NCBI GenBank assembly: GCA_002409625.1
Contig: DHNY01000001.1
Coordinates: 1-64,000, forward strand
Source of the DNA: Anaerolineaceae bacterium UBA5404
Lineage (GTDB): Bacteria > Chloroflexota > Anaerolineae > Anaerolineales > Anaerolineaceae
Direction of reading: 5' to 3'
Length of the DNA: 64,000 nt
Position numbers and translations under genes: made by a program. Of this stretch, positions 15,990 through 25,378 are shown in pieces (positions within the stretch are counted from its first letter, which is position 1; each line of letters starts with the position of its first letter). Below the pieces are notes generated by a model. The model made no database searches and had not been told where the DNA came from. It saw nothing but the letters and a program-made list of their open reading frames with translations.

Positions 15990-17051
15990 TTAACCCGGCT
16001 TGTTTTTCAAGACTTTATACACTTTGTCCGCAATCACCTTGCCAATTTCCCACACCGGCACTTGCTTTGCCGTGGCGCGGGCTAAAAATGCTTCCTTGGC
16101 GTCTGCGGGCACGGACATTAACAAACCACCGCTGGTTTGTGGGTCAAAGATCAGCATTTGTTGATTCTCGGTCAAGGCAGGGTCAAAAGTTACATTTTTG
16201 CCAAAATAATCCCGGTTATTAAACGCACCGCCCGGATAGGTGAAAGCATCGATGCAAGGCAGCGCGCATTCATGAACGGGCAATTGTTCATACCAAAGCT
16301 CTAAACCCAGATCAGAGGCACTTGCCATTTCTGAGGCATGTCCCAGCAAGCCAAATCCGGTGATATCTGTTGCCGATGCTAAACCGCTCGCCAATGCCAG
16401 TTCTGCGGCATCCTTGTTCAAGCGAGACATCCAATCCGTAATAATGCCCAAGGCTTCCTCACCCAAAAGACCCCGCTTCAAGGCGGTTGTTGCCAAGCCA
16501 ATGCCCAAAGGCTTGCTCAGGAATAAACTATCGCCTGGCTGCAAACCTTCCTTGGTGAGCATCTGATTTGGGTCCAGCAAACCCATCACCACCAATCCGA
16601 ACTTGGGCTCAGCGTCAGTCACGGTATGTCCGCCAGCGATAACCACGCCGCCTTCACGACATTTTTCTGCTGCGCCACGCATAATCTCGCGCGATACTTC
16701 CAAGGGCAAATCGGCAGGCAACGCGGCAACATTGAGCGCCAAAATCGGCTTACCACCCATAGCATACACGTCCGACATGCTGTTGGCAGCCGCAATGGCA
16801 CCATAGGCGTAGGGGTCATCCACAACCGGCGTGAAAAAGTCGGTGGTTAAGACCACCGCGCGATCTTCGTCCAGTTTCCAGACGGCGGCATCATCCGGTG
16901 AACCAAGTCCCACGAGCAAATCGGGGAAATCCAGCCCGGCGTATGTTTCTTTGATTGGCTGCAGAACCTGCGCCAACGCTTCTGCGCTTAGTTTAGATGC
17001 TCAACCAGCACAGCTTGAAAGCGCGGTTAAACGGATTTCTTTGTTTTCCAT
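15990..17051 (-). CDS. selD: Selenide, water dikinase, a selenoprotein with UGA codon 17
   Basis: Selenophosphate synthetase makes selenophosphate from selenide and ATP. A conventional start at 16976 removes the N-terminus. From ATG 17051 the frame runs MENKEIRLTALSSCAG, then TGA (17003-17001), then ASKLSAEALAQVL and on to the stop: 353 residues. The TGA falls at codon 17, the place of the catalytic Cys17 (or Sec) of E. coli SelD, and is followed by the expected lysine (ASK versus GCK). A hairpin suited to a bacterial SECIS begins 16 nt after the TGA. ATP-binding glycine-rich and GGHT segments and the ADITGFGLLGH motif are intact. A TACAAT box ends 7 bases before the ATG, so the mRNA is probably leaderless; ATG 17057 is an alternative start but overlaps the promoter edge. 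Confidence 0.9.
16961..17003 (-). promoter_or_regulatory. UGA(Sec) codon with SECIS-like hairpin
   Basis: After the TGA (17003-17001) come 15 nt, then GCAGAA (16985-16980) pairing with TTCTGC (16966-16961). Inside, GCG and CGC close a UUGG loop, with AGG bulged on one side. Apical-loop distance (about 24 nt) and a G/U-containing loop fit known bacterial SECIS elements. Confidence 0.65.
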
Positions 17052-17058
17052 GCGCATA

Positions 17059-17064
17059 ATTGTA
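17059..17064 (-). promoter_or_regulatory. -10 box abutting selD (leaderless)
   Basis: Minus-strand TACAAT; the predicted start is at 17052, next to the ATG at 17051. Confidence 0.45.
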
Positions 17065-17359
17065 GCCTATTATTCTTTAATACGAGAAAAGTTGTATTCT
17101 TTATAAAAACAAAATCTGAGTGATTAGATGAAAGCATTAGCCTGCAAGCTTGCGGATTTTTCTTTTCCCTGTTTGCCTTTAGCAGAGGCTACTTAGCAGC
17201 CGGCAATGGCCGTTGTGCAAAAACAAAAGGCTGTTCACCAATCATCCTTGAACCATTGAACTAAGAAACCCACAATCGTTTTATCAGTGCCTTTGCTACA
17301 AACACCTGGCAAAATACCTCCTATAATGATGCGCTCTACCTTAATAGAGGCAGTACAGG

Positions 17360-17561
17360 TATAATGTAAAGGCTTCGGTCGAGCATTATAAAAGCCGAAA
17401 CTGCCGCGAATAATAACTAAACGAGTAAGCATTCGAGCTCGATAGTTTTATTTGTGCATAAATAAAAAATTCGGCAGTTCTTCAATCCATCCTTGCCGGA
17501 TTATTCAATAGAAATAAACGCGTTTCTAAGCGCGATACAACAATCTAAAGGAGTTTTTTCA
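17360..17561 (+). promoter_or_regulatory. Promoter and structured leader of the ornithine operon
   Basis: TATAAT (17360-17365) would give a leader of about 190 nt. It contains GGCTTCGG (17371-17378) facing CCGAA plus GCC (17395-17405), and AACTGCCG (17399-17406) facing CGGCAGTT (17472-17479); the two pairings exclude each other. A self-complementary CGAGCTCG lies between them. The leader ends in AAAGGAG before the ord ATG. No known riboswitch class was recognised. The rest of the selD-ord gap (17065-17359) shows nothing I can name. Confidence 0.35.
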
Positions 17562-18599
17562 ATGAAACAAATTCGTGTGCTTCAATGGGGATTAGGCGCG
17601 ATGGGCAGCGGTATGGCACGCCTGGCGCTCAAAAAATCCGGGCTCAAAATCGTTGCTGCGGTAGACGGCTACGAAGGCTATAACGGCAAGGACCTGGGTG
17701 AAATCCTGGGCGTCGAAAACACCGGCGTCATCGTCACCAATCAACCCGAAACCGTCCTTGACAAAGAAAAAGTCGACCTTGTGGTCATCGCCACAACCTC
17801 ATGGACCGAAAAACAAATGCCCGACTTGCGAAAGATCCTCAAAGCTGGCATCAACTGCATTTCCATCGCTGAAGAAATGTCCACTCCCGAGGCGCAAAGC
17901 CCCGAACTCGCCAAGGAACTTGATGAGCTCGCCAAAGCCAATGGCGTGAGCATCCTTGGCACCGGCGTCAACCCCGGTTACGTGCTTGACCTGATGGTGG
18001 TCATGCTCAGTGGCGGTTGCCATGACGTGGAACGCATCGAAGCCTCCCGTGTGAATGACCTCAGCCCTTATGGCCCCACCGTTATGGAAACCCAAGGCGT
18101 GGGCACCAGCCCCGAAGCTTTCCGCGCGGGCGTTGAAGCGGGCACCATCGTAGGCCACGTTGGCTTCCCTGAATCGATTCGCATGATTAGTGATGCGATT
18201 GGTTTGGATGTTGACCGCATTGAAGAAATCCGCGAACCCATCGTTAGCAAAGTGCGCCGTGAGACCCCACATGTGGTCATCGAACCCGGCATGGTGGCTG
18301 GTTGTGCACATATTGGCATCGGATACCGTGGTGACAAAGAAGTTATCCGCCTCATCCACCCCCAACAGGTTCATCCTCAGCTTGAGGGACAAGACACCGG
18401 CGACTACATCAACATTTACGGCACCCCTGAAGTGCACATGGCCATCACGCCTGAATACGCTGGCGGTATCGCCACCCAGGGCATCGCCGTGAACATGATT
18501 CCCCACGTTTTTGCTGCTTCACCCGGTCTCAAACGCATGATCGACCTACCCACCCCAGCCGCGTTGATGGGCGAAACCGCTTACACCCGAAGGGTCTAG
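17562..18599 (+). CDS. ord: 2,4-diaminopentanoate dehydrogenase
   Basis: A 345-residue NAD(P)-dependent enzyme that oxidatively deaminates 2,4-diaminopentanoate to 2-amino-4-ketopentanoate in anaerobic ornithine breakdown. The N-terminal Rossmann motif is GLGAMGSGMA; the fold resembles dihydrodipicolinate reductase. The start ATG at 17562 has AAAGGAG 9 nt upstream; an upstream in-frame extension to 17493 is rejected. It is the first gene of a seven-gene operon and is followed 3 bp later by ortA. Its identity rests on family resemblance together with an unbroken ort/ora context. Confidence 0.92.
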   Translation: MKQIRVLQWGLGAMGSGMARLALKKSGLKIVAAVDGYEGYNGKDLGEILGVENTGVIVTNQPETVLDKEKVDLVVIATTSWTEKQMPDLRKILKAGINCISIAEEMSTPEAQSPELAKELDELAKANGVSILGTGVNPGYVLDLMVVMLSGGCHDVERIEASRVNDLSPYGPTVMETQGVGTSPEAFRAGVEAGTIVGHVGFPESIRMISDAIGLDVDRIEEIREPIVSKVRRETPHVVIEPGMVAGCAHIGIGYRGDKEVIRLIHPQQVHPQLEGQDTGDYINIYGTPEVHMAITPEYAGGIATQGIAVNMIPHVFAASPGLKRMIDLPTPAALMGETAYTRRV

Positions 18600-18602
18600 T
18601 TT

Positions 18603-18890
18603 ATGGCTAAGATAGAAAAAGGAAGCTGGGTCGAAATCAAGCAGGTCGTGCTCCAACCCGAAGAGCGCGCCCAAAACCTGCCTGAAGACACCAAACAAAC
18701 CCCCTATGTCATGCGCATGAGCGGCTTTTTAACCGCGGACGCTGAGCTTGGTGATACCGTTACCATTCGCTCTTTAATCGGTCGCGAGCACGAAGGCACA
18801 CTGGTCACCCTCAACCCCAGTTACAGCCACAGCTTTGGTCCAACCATGGCAGAGCTGCTCCATATTGGCATTGATGAGGAGGCGAAATGA
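18603..18890 (+). CDS. ortA: 2-amino-4-ketopentanoate thiolase, alpha subunit
   Basis: A 95-residue small subunit of the thiolase that, with CoA, splits 2-amino-4-ketopentanoate to alanine and acetyl-CoA. The protein starts AKIEKGSWVEIKQVVLQPEER and is typical of the OrtA family in size and sequence. It lies between ord and ortB, and its last 4 bp overlap ortB (ATGA junction), which suggests translational coupling. Confidence 0.92.
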   Translation: MAKIEKGSWVEIKQVVLQPEERAQNLPEDTKQTPYVMRMSGFLTADAELGDTVTIRSLIGREHEGTLVTLNPSYSHSFGPTMAELLHIGIDEEAK

Positions 18891-20296
18891 GCCAACGTGA
18901 TAACAGCTATGCAGCCGTCATGGCGCGTAGTAACGAAATCATGAAAGCCTCCGTGGGAATGGATTATGATGATTATGTCATCAGCCCAATTGCTTTCGAT
19001 TATGAGCGAATGATGCACGATACCGGCTATACCCACGCCGAAATCGTTAAAATTCAAAGCGAAACCAAAGTGGGCAACACACCACTTTTTGAACTCAAAC
19101 GCCTCACCGAAGCCGTGCGTAAAATCTCAGAGCCTGGCAAAGGCGCGCGCATCCTTTTAAAGGATGAAGCCGCCAATGCTTCTGGCAGTTTTAAGGCTCG
19201 CCGTGCCGCGCTTTCTGTTTTTGAAGCCGCCAGAAAAGGTTTCAAAGGCGTTGTGGCAGCCACCAGCGGCAACTATGGCGCCGCAGTTGCCAGCCAGGCT
19301 AACCAGCGCGACCTAAAATGCATCGTCATTCAAGAAGTGTTTGACTCGCGTGGCGTTGGTCAACCCGAAATTATCGAAAAAGGCCGCAAATGTGAAGCTT
19401 ATGGCGCGGAAGTTATCAAACTGACCGTTGGACCCGAGCTTTTTTACATTCACCTGCTTACCCTTGAGCAGACCGGCTTTTTTAACGCCAGTCTTTACAC
19501 GCCTTTTGGCATCCGTGGTGTGGAGACCCTGGGCACAGAAATCGCCGAAGAAGTACGCATTCGCTACGGCAAAGACCCCGATGCTGTCATCATCACCCAT
19601 GCTGGTGGTGGTAACTTAACCGGCACCGCGCGTGGCCTTTTGGCTGCTGGCGCGGACAAAACCCGCATCGTAGCATGCTCGGTAGACCTGAGTGGTTTGC
19701 ACATGGCATCTGACACCGACTTCAACAAAAAGTCCTTCACCACCGGTCACACCGGTTTTGGTGTGCCTTTTGCCACCTGGCCAGATCGCGCCGACGTGCC
19801 GCGCAATGCCGCGCGCAGTATGCGCTACATGGATGAATACCAACTGGTCACTCAAGGCGAGGTCTTCTTCGTTACCGAACTGCTCACCAAGCTTGAGGGC
19901 ATCGAACGTGGCCCCGCGGGTAACACCAGCCTGACCGCCGCGATTACCATGGCGCGCCAAATGGACCGGGACCAAATCGTTGTTGTCCAGGAAACCGAAT
20001 ACACCGGCGCGGGTAAGCACCACAACAGCCAGCTCAGCTTCGCACGTGAGAATGGCATCAAGGTTTACGTGGGCGATCCTGCTGAAAACGTACCAGGTAA
20101 AACCATCGTTTTGCCCGAGAGACTCGACCAGGTTCGCGGCAAAGCCCAGGATCTTGAAAGCCTCAAACTTTCCTACTTGCGGAACGCCGCCCGGCGTCAT
20201 CCGGTGCAAGCCTGGACAGATGAAGACATTAGCTTTTTGGCACAAGATATCAAGAGCACACCCGAATGGGTGCGTGCTAACTTGCCGACTGATTAA
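18887..20296 (+). CDS. ortB: 2-amino-4-ketopentanoate thiolase, beta subunit
   Basis: A 469-residue PLP enzyme of the tryptophan-synthase-beta (fold type II) group. The PLP lysine lies in NASGSFKARRA (near residue 104), and a glycine-rich phosphate loop reads AGGGNLTGTA. Together with OrtA it carries out the CoA-dependent thiolytic cleavage that yields alanine and acetyl-CoA. The Shine-Dalgarno AGGAGG lies inside ortA and the start codon overlaps the ortA stop. Confidence 0.94.
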   Translation: MSQRDNSYAAVMARSNEIMKASVGMDYDDYVISPIAFDYERMMHDTGYTHAEIVKIQSETKVGNTPLFELKRLTEAVRKISEPGKGARILLKDEAANASGSFKARRAALSVFEAARKGFKGVVAATSGNYGAAVASQANQRDLKCIVIQEVFDSRGVGQPEIIEKGRKCEAYGAEVIKLTVGPELFYIHLLTLEQTGFFNASLYTPFGIRGVETLGTEIAEEVRIRYGKDPDAVIITHAGGGNLTGTARGLLAAGADKTRIVACSVDLSGLHMASDTDFNKKSFTTGHTGFGVPFATWPDRADVPRNAARSMRYMDEYQLVTQGEVFFVTELLTKLEGIERGPAGNTSLTAAITMARQMDRDQIVVVQETEYTGAGKHHNSQLSFARENGIKVYVGDPAENVPGKTIVLPERLDQVRGKAQDLESLKLSYLRNAARRHPVQAWTDEDISFLAQDIKSTPEWVRANLPTD

Positions 20297-20310
20297 TTTA
20301 AGGAGACAAA

Positions 20311-20673
20311 ATGACAGATGAACGAATCAAACAATTTGAGATCCGTCATGAGCGTTTAAAAGAGCTCTCTGATGATGAACTCAAAGCCCATTTTTGGGAT
20401 CTGTGTTACAAGGTGGTTGACCCCATCGTTGAACTAGCCCGCACCCACACTTCACCCTCGATTGAACGCTCTATTCTGCTGAGAATGGGCATCAACAGCC
20501 ACAAATCACATGGCATCGTGGACGCCATTCACCAAGCCGGTTTGCTTGGCAAAGGTGCTGGTCATGTGTTGTTAAAGCTCAGCGAAAAACTTGGCGTGGA
20601 TGTCAAAGCTGCTGGCGACGCTATTCTTGAGGACAAAGAAGTCCTGAATGGTCTCTTTGCGGAGGTGAAATAA
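20311..20673 (+). CDS. oraS: D-ornithine 4,5-aminomutase, S subunit
   Basis: A 120-residue small subunit of the adenosylcobalamin- and PLP-dependent mutase that moves the delta-amino group of D-ornithine to C4, giving 2,4-diaminopentanoate. Size and position immediately before oraE match the Clostridium sticklandii arrangement. The start has AAGGAGA upstream. It overlaps oraE by one base (TAATG), consistent with equal expression of the two subunits. Confidence 0.93.
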   Translation: MTDERIKQFEIRHERLKELSDDELKAHFWDLCYKVVDPIVELARTHTSPSIERSILLRMGINSHKSHGIVDAIHQAGLLGKGAGHVLLKLSEKLGVDVKAAGDAILEDKEVLNGLFAEVK

Positions 20674-22883
20674 TGGCTAAGAAAATGAAACCCCTGGATC
20701 CTAATGAAAAATTAGACATCGAAGCTATCCTCGAGGACCTTGAAGATTACCGCCCACCCCGCAAGGGTTGGACCTGGCGCGTCGTGCCCGAAGAAGGCGT
20801 GGACATGGGTCCATTCCACTATCGCAACATGGCAGAACCGCTCAAACGTAGCATCGGCTTGCCCGCCTCGAAATATTTCGACAACATCGACCCGCAACCC
20901 CAACCAGTTGTCACCACCGAAATCGCTTCTGGCCGTTTCGAAGATGACATCCGCCGCATGCGCATGGGTGCCTGGCATGGTGCTGACCACCTGATGGTCA
21001 TTCGCCACACCGGTCAAAGCCATATCGACGGTTTGATGGAGGGTACGCCAGAAGGCGTGGGTGGTGTGCCTATCACCCGTAAGCAAATCCGCGCTTCTCG
21101 TAAAGCGATTGACTTGATCGAGGAAGAAGTCGGCCGCCCGATTAACTTCCACAGTTATGTTTCTGGTGTGGCTGGACCCGAAGTGGCGGTGCTCTTCGCT
21201 GAAGAAGGCATCAATGGTGCCCACCAAGACCCGCAATACAACATTTTGTATCGCAACATCAACATGTATCGCTCCTTTGTGGACGCTGCCGAAGCCAAAA
21301 AGGTCATGGCCGCGGGTGGCATCTTCCAGATTGATGGCGCGCACAACGCCAACGCTACCGCCAAAGCCGGTTGGCTGGTAATGCCCGAATTGCTTGTACA
21401 ACACGGTATCAACTGTGCTTTTAGCATCATGGCGGGCATGCCCAAAGAGCTGATTGGCCTTTCAACCGTTCCGCCAAACTCACCGCCTGCGCCCAAGTTC
21501 TGGTATGACTTGCCCTACGCGGTCGCTTTGCGCGAAATCTTCTCCGATTTCAAAATGCGCGCTCAACAAAACACGCGCTACATCGAAAGCTCAATTGAAG
21601 AAGCCATTCGCACTCATACCATCGACACGCTCATTTCCATGCTCACCAGTGCCGACATCCAAAGCACGATTACACCTGACGAAGGCCGCAACGTGCCCTG
21701 GCACTACAACAACATCCGCGGTGTGCAAACCGTGAAGCAAACCTGGGCTGCCTTGGATGGCATCAACGAAATGATCCAAATCAAGCGTGATGGTCCTCTT
21801 GGTGAGATGGTTCGTGACATTAAAGAACGCGCAGTGGCATTCCTTGAGGAAATCCTTGAGGTTGGTGGCTACTTTGCTGCGGTTCAAAAAGGTTTCTTTG
21901 TTGACTCAGCACAATATCCCGAACGCACTGGTGACGGTATCGCTCGCCAGGGCGACGGCGGTGTTGCCGCGGGCAGCATTATCGAACGCGAACCCGACTA
22001 TATGGCACCGGTGTGCGCCCACTTCGGCAACAACACCATGCCGGCAGAACTCGAACCTTGCCAGGCATCCGGCGGTTGTACTTTGTGTGACCCCAGCCTG
22101 ATTACCTACATTGACGAGTTTGATGAGGAAGACAACGTTCACAAACGCCTTGAAAAGACCTGGGATTACCGCAAGGGTCATCTCATTCGCCCGGAAGTTG
22201 AATGGGCAGGTGATGGCACAGTCTTGCTTGAAATGATGATTCCCGAAAATGAAGACTACGCCCGCGAGGCTGGTCTTGAAATCGCACGTCGTTTGGGCTT
22301 GGAAGACCCGCAAGTGATTAACCTGATGGTTTTGCATCCTGCTGAGGGTTGCTTCCTGGAAGTTAAGGGTAATGTGACCTTTGATATCGATCGCCGTGAT
22401 CTAAAAATCCCCGAGAAAGTCGTTTTACTCTCTGAAGATGAGATTAAAGACGCCATCAAGAAAACCGGTCTTACCGTTGTGGCAGGCACGGTTGGCGAAG
22501 ACGAGCACAGCGTTGGTCTGCGCGAAATATTGGACATCAAGCATGGTGGTATCGAAAAGTACGGTGTGAAATATCACTACCTGGGCACCTCTGTACCCAT
22601 TGAAAAAATGGTGGATGCTGCCATTGAAACCGGTGCGCAAGCTATCTTGATTTCGACCATCATCAGCCATAATGACGTGCACCGCATGAACATGCGCAAG
22701 CTGGATGAGCTTTGTCGTGAAAAAGGCATCCGTGATAAGGTCATCTTAATCGCTGGTGGCACGCAAGTGAGCCCAGAAATGGCAGAAGAAACCGGCGTGG
22801 ATGCCACCTTTGGCAGAGGTTGTAAAGGTATTGACGTTGTGGATGCCATTGTCAAACAGATGAAGGAACGCGGAGTCCTCTAA
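20673..22883 (+). CDS. oraE: D-ornithine 4,5-aminomutase, E subunit
   Basis: A 736-residue catalytic subunit. An N-terminal TIM barrel is followed by the cobalamin-binding Rossmann domain with the base-off/His-on signature DEHSVG (D-x-H-x-x-G) in GEDEHSVGLREIL and the later GGTQVSPEMA glycine loop. The PLP-binding lysine of OraE lies in the C-terminal domain, and VPIEK of GTSVPIEK is a candidate. A cysteine cluster, CQASGGCTLC, sits near residue 465. It needs B12, but no cobalamin riboswitch was seen upstream of the operon; the mutL-like gene next door probably reactivates it. Confidence 0.95.
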   Translation: MAKKMKPLDPNEKLDIEAILEDLEDYRPPRKGWTWRVVPEEGVDMGPFHYRNMAEPLKRSIGLPASKYFDNIDPQPQPVVTTEIASGRFEDDIRRMRMGAWHGADHLMVIRHTGQSHIDGLMEGTPEGVGGVPITRKQIRASRKAIDLIEEEVGRPINFHSYVSGVAGPEVAVLFAEEGINGAHQDPQYNILYRNINMYRSFVDAAEAKKVMAAGGIFQIDGAHNANATAKAGWLVMPELLVQHGINCAFSIMAGMPKELIGLSTVPPNSPPAPKFWYDLPYAVALREIFSDFKMRAQQNTRYIESSIEEAIRTHTIDTLISMLTSADIQSTITPDEGRNVPWHYNNIRGVQTVKQTWAALDGINEMIQIKRDGPLGEMVRDIKERAVAFLEEILEVGGYFAAVQKGFFVDSAQYPERTGDGIARQGDGGVAAGSIIEREPDYMAPVCAHFGNNTMPAELEPCQASGGCTLCDPSLITYIDEFDEEDNVHKRLEKTWDYRKGHLIRPEVEWAGDGTVLLEMMIPENEDYAREAGLEIARRLGLEDPQVINLMVLHPAEGCFLEVKGNVTFDIDRRDLKIPEKVVLLSEDEIKDAIKKTGLTVVAGTVGEDEHSVGLREILDIKHGGIEKYGVKYHYLGTSVPIEKMVDAAIETGAQAILISTIISHNDVHRMNMRKLDELCREKGIRDKVILIAGGTQVSPEMAEETGVDATFGRGCKGIDVVDAIVKQMKERGVL

Positions 22884-22889
22884 ACGCCA

Positions 22890-24230
22890 ATGGACATTTT
22901 GACGATTGAGGTTGGTTCAACCATAACCAAAGCCAACGCCTTTGCCCTGCTTCCTGAAGGTCGTTTTGAGCAGTGGGCGCAAGGCTTTGCGGAAACCTCT
23001 ATCCAAGAGGGTGACGTTTGTATTGGTGTGGAGAACGCGCTTAGTGCCCTAAAAGCCAATGCGCCACGCGCCTTGGAAAACCCTCAGTATTTTGTAAACA
23101 GTTCAGCCGCGGGCGGTCTGCGAATGACCGTCCACGGCTTGACCTTTAATATGACAGCCCGTGCGGCGCGTGAAGCCGCCCTGGGTGCTGGCGCAATTAT
23201 CAAGCAAGTTACGGCTGGCGAATTGGATGACTATGACCTCAAGGAGATTTTGGACATTCAACCCAATATCATCCTTTTGGCGGGCGGTGTGGATTACGGC
23301 GAGAAGAAAATCGTGCTCAAGAACGCTGAGGCGATTGCCTCTTTAGGCAAAATTGCGCCGGTGATTTATGCCGGAAACCGTGCCATACGCACGCAAATCC
23401 GCGAAATATTTGAAAACGCTGGCGTGGAATTAATGCTTGCTGATAATGTCTTCCCAGCGGTGGATCAGCTTAATATTGAGCCGGTACGCCTGATTATTCA
23501 CGAACTTTTCAACAAACACATCATTCACGCTCCGGGCATGAGCCGTTTGCGCGAATTGACCGATGCCCAGGTTTTACCAACTCCTGGCGCAGTTTTACTT
23601 GGCGCGAAACTCTTTGCCGAGATGCTTGGGGATGTTTTGGTGATTGATGTGGGTGGCGCAACCACGGATGTGCATAGCGTTAGCGAAGGCAGCCTTGAAT
23701 GGAATAAGCGCATGGTCGATCCTGAACCAGTCGCTAAACGCACTGTGGAAGGCGACCTGGGCGTCTTTGTGAACGCACAAAACATTCTCGCCCTGGCTGA
23801 AGATCCCGCCTGGGAAGAGGAAATGCAACATCTTATGGCAATGCCTGCCACCGAGCAAGAGATGAACCTGACCCGTTGGCTGACCCAACGCGCTGTTGAA
23901 ACGGCAATACGGCGTCATGCAGGCGTTGTAACAGATTTGTACACGCCATCGGGCAAGATCAAAATTGTGCGTGGCAAAGACCTAACTGCCGTGAATTGGT
24001 TGGTGGGTACCGGTGGCGCGCTGACACGGGTGAGTGGTGGCGAAGCGATATTGAAAACCATTTGCCTTGGCGCTGGTGCCTATCTTTTGCCGAAGCCGGA
24101 GACAACTGTGCTGATTGACGCGTTTTATCGCTTTTCAGCCTTAGGCACCCTTGCCCACACCTACCCTGAAGAAGTCAAAGCGACTTTTGTGCATTGGGTC
24201 AACGAAACAACAGAACAGAAAAAGGACTAA
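22890..24230 (+). CDS. MutL-like (GlmL/ASKHA) ATPase, probable aminomutase reactivase
   Basis: A 446-residue protein of the glutamate mutase MutL family. ATPase motifs of the actin/Hsp70 fold are visible: LTIEVGSTITKANAF at the N-terminus (phosphate 1), VIDVGGATTDVHSV (phosphate 2), and a C-terminal GTGGALTRVSGG adenosine motif. In ornithine and lysine aminomutase operons this protein type is thought to release damaged cobalamin from the mutase. It starts 6 bp after oraE and 3 bp before orr, so it is tightly part of the operon. It has nothing to do with mismatch-repair MutL. Confidence 0.85.
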   Translation: MDILTIEVGSTITKANAFALLPEGRFEQWAQGFAETSIQEGDVCIGVENALSALKANAPRALENPQYFVNSSAAGGLRMTVHGLTFNMTARAAREAALGAGAIIKQVTAGELDDYDLKEILDIQPNIILLAGGVDYGEKKIVLKNAEAIASLGKIAPVIYAGNRAIRTQIREIFENAGVELMLADNVFPAVDQLNIEPVRLIIHELFNKHIIHAPGMSRLRELTDAQVLPTPGAVLLGAKLFAEMLGDVLVIDVGGATTDVHSVSEGSLEWNKRMVDPEPVAKRTVEGDLGVFVNAQNILALAEDPAWEEEMQHLMAMPATEQEMNLTRWLTQRAVETAIRRHAGVVTDLYTPSGKIKIVRGKDLTAVNWLVGTGGALTRVSGGEAILKTICLGAGAYLLPKPETTVLIDAFYRFSALGTLAHTYPEEVKATFVHWVNETTEQKKD

Positions 24231-24233
24231 ACC

Positions 24234-25310
24234 ATGTTTGAAACAAGCCCAAGATTAGAAATTTACCTGGAGAGGATCAAACAAAACGCACAGAGTGTGG
24301 CAAAGCTGTGCCATGAAAATGGTATTCAGCTTGCCATGGTATCCAAAGTTTTACGTGGCAATCCCGAAGTAGCGCGCGTCTTTTTGGAAGCCGGCGCGGA
24401 TATGATTGCCGACTCGCGCGTGCCCAACTTGCGCCTGGTTGGTGAGCATCATCCAGGCATCCAGCGCCTTTTGCTGCGCATGCCCGCCCAAAAACAAGCC
24501 GATGACGTGGTCATGTTTACCGAATATTCGCTCAACTCTTCCTTGCAAACCTTAAAAGCGCTCTCTGAAGCCGCGGTGAGGTTGGGCAAGGTGCATAAAC
24601 CCATTATCATGGTGGATGTTGGCGATCTTCGCGAAGGGGTTTGGCCGGATGATTTGGTGGACTTGGTTAAAGAAGCGGCCTTGTTGCCTGGCTTGGACCT
24701 TGTGGGTCTTGGCGCGAACCTGGCATGCTATGGCGGCGTTATGCCCAGTGTTGAGAACATGCAAACCCTGATTGACGTGCGCGATGAAGCCCGCCGGGTA
24801 ACCGGATTGGAACTTGGTTTGCTTTCGGGTGGCAACAGTAGCGGTTTGCCCCTTTTGGCGAGTGGCAAAATGCCCAAGGGTATCAACCACTTTAGGGTTG
24901 GTGAAGCAATTGTTTTGGGACGCAACGTTTTGGATCGCAGCCCATGGCAAGGCACACGCCAGGACACTTTGCAGCTTGTTGCAGAGGTTATTGAGCTCTT
25001 AGAAAAGCCATCCGTGCCGATTGGTGACACAGGGCAAGACGCTTTTGGCAATGAGCCGGAGTTTGAAGACCGTGGCATTCGCCAACGTGCCATTTTGAAC
25101 CTTGGCCGTCAGGATGTGGTCATTGAGGGACTTGAGCCAGTTGATCCGGGTATTATCGTTTTGGGCGGTTCAAGCGACCATGCTATTTTGGATGTGAGCG
25201 ACGCCCACACGCAATTGAAACTGGGTGATGAAGTTGCTTTTTATCCTGGCTATGGCGCAACCCTCGCCGCTGCCACTTCTGAGTATGTCAAGAAAGTTAC
25301 GATTGCTTAG
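24234..25310 (+). CDS. orr: Ornithine racemase
   Basis: A 358-residue PLP enzyme of the alanine racemase N-terminal domain family (fold type III). The PLP lysine is in LAMVSKVLRGNPEV (near residue 38). Conversion of L- to D-ornithine is needed because OraSE uses the D form. Last gene of the operon, with a strong hairpin 44 bp after its stop. An Na+/H+ antiporter (nhaC), often seen next to clostridial orr, is absent here. Confidence 0.9.
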   Translation: MFETSPRLEIYLERIKQNAQSVAKLCHENGIQLAMVSKVLRGNPEVARVFLEAGADMIADSRVPNLRLVGEHHPGIQRLLLRMPAQKQADDVVMFTEYSLNSSLQTLKALSEAAVRLGKVHKPIIMVDVGDLREGVWPDDLVDLVKEAALLPGLDLVGLGANLACYGGVMPSVENMQTLIDVRDEARRVTGLELGLLSGGNSSGLPLLASGKMPKGINHFRVGEAIVLGRNVLDRSPWQGTRQDTLQLVAEVIELLEKPSVPIGDTGQDAFGNEPEFEDRGIRQRAILNLGRQDVVIEGLEPVDPGIIVLGGSSDHAILDVSDAHTQLKLGDEVAFYPGYGATLAAATSEYVKKVTIA

Positions 25311-25353
25311 TTAATTACTGTAATCAGATACGAACAGAAGCATTTCTAATGAA

Positions 25354-25378
25354 AGGGGTAGCTTTATTAGCTACCCCT
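25354..25378 (+). terminator. Terminator-like hairpin after orr
   Basis: AGGGGTAGCT (25354-25363) pairs perfectly with AGCTACCCCT (25369-25378) around a TTATT loop. The T run after it is short. A weaker AAGGC/GCCTT hairpin with a T6 run follows near 25420-25445. Confidence 0.6.

Noticed and set aside
16976..17003. Reading the TGA as the true 5' limit of selD
   Set aside because: That leaves the protein without its catalytic N-terminus, while the upstream frame encodes the expected active-site sequence.
17107..17561. Cobalamin riboswitch before the B12-dependent ornithine operon
   Set aside because: No B12-box-like sequence or expected scaffold was seen; the leader structure is reported separately without a class.
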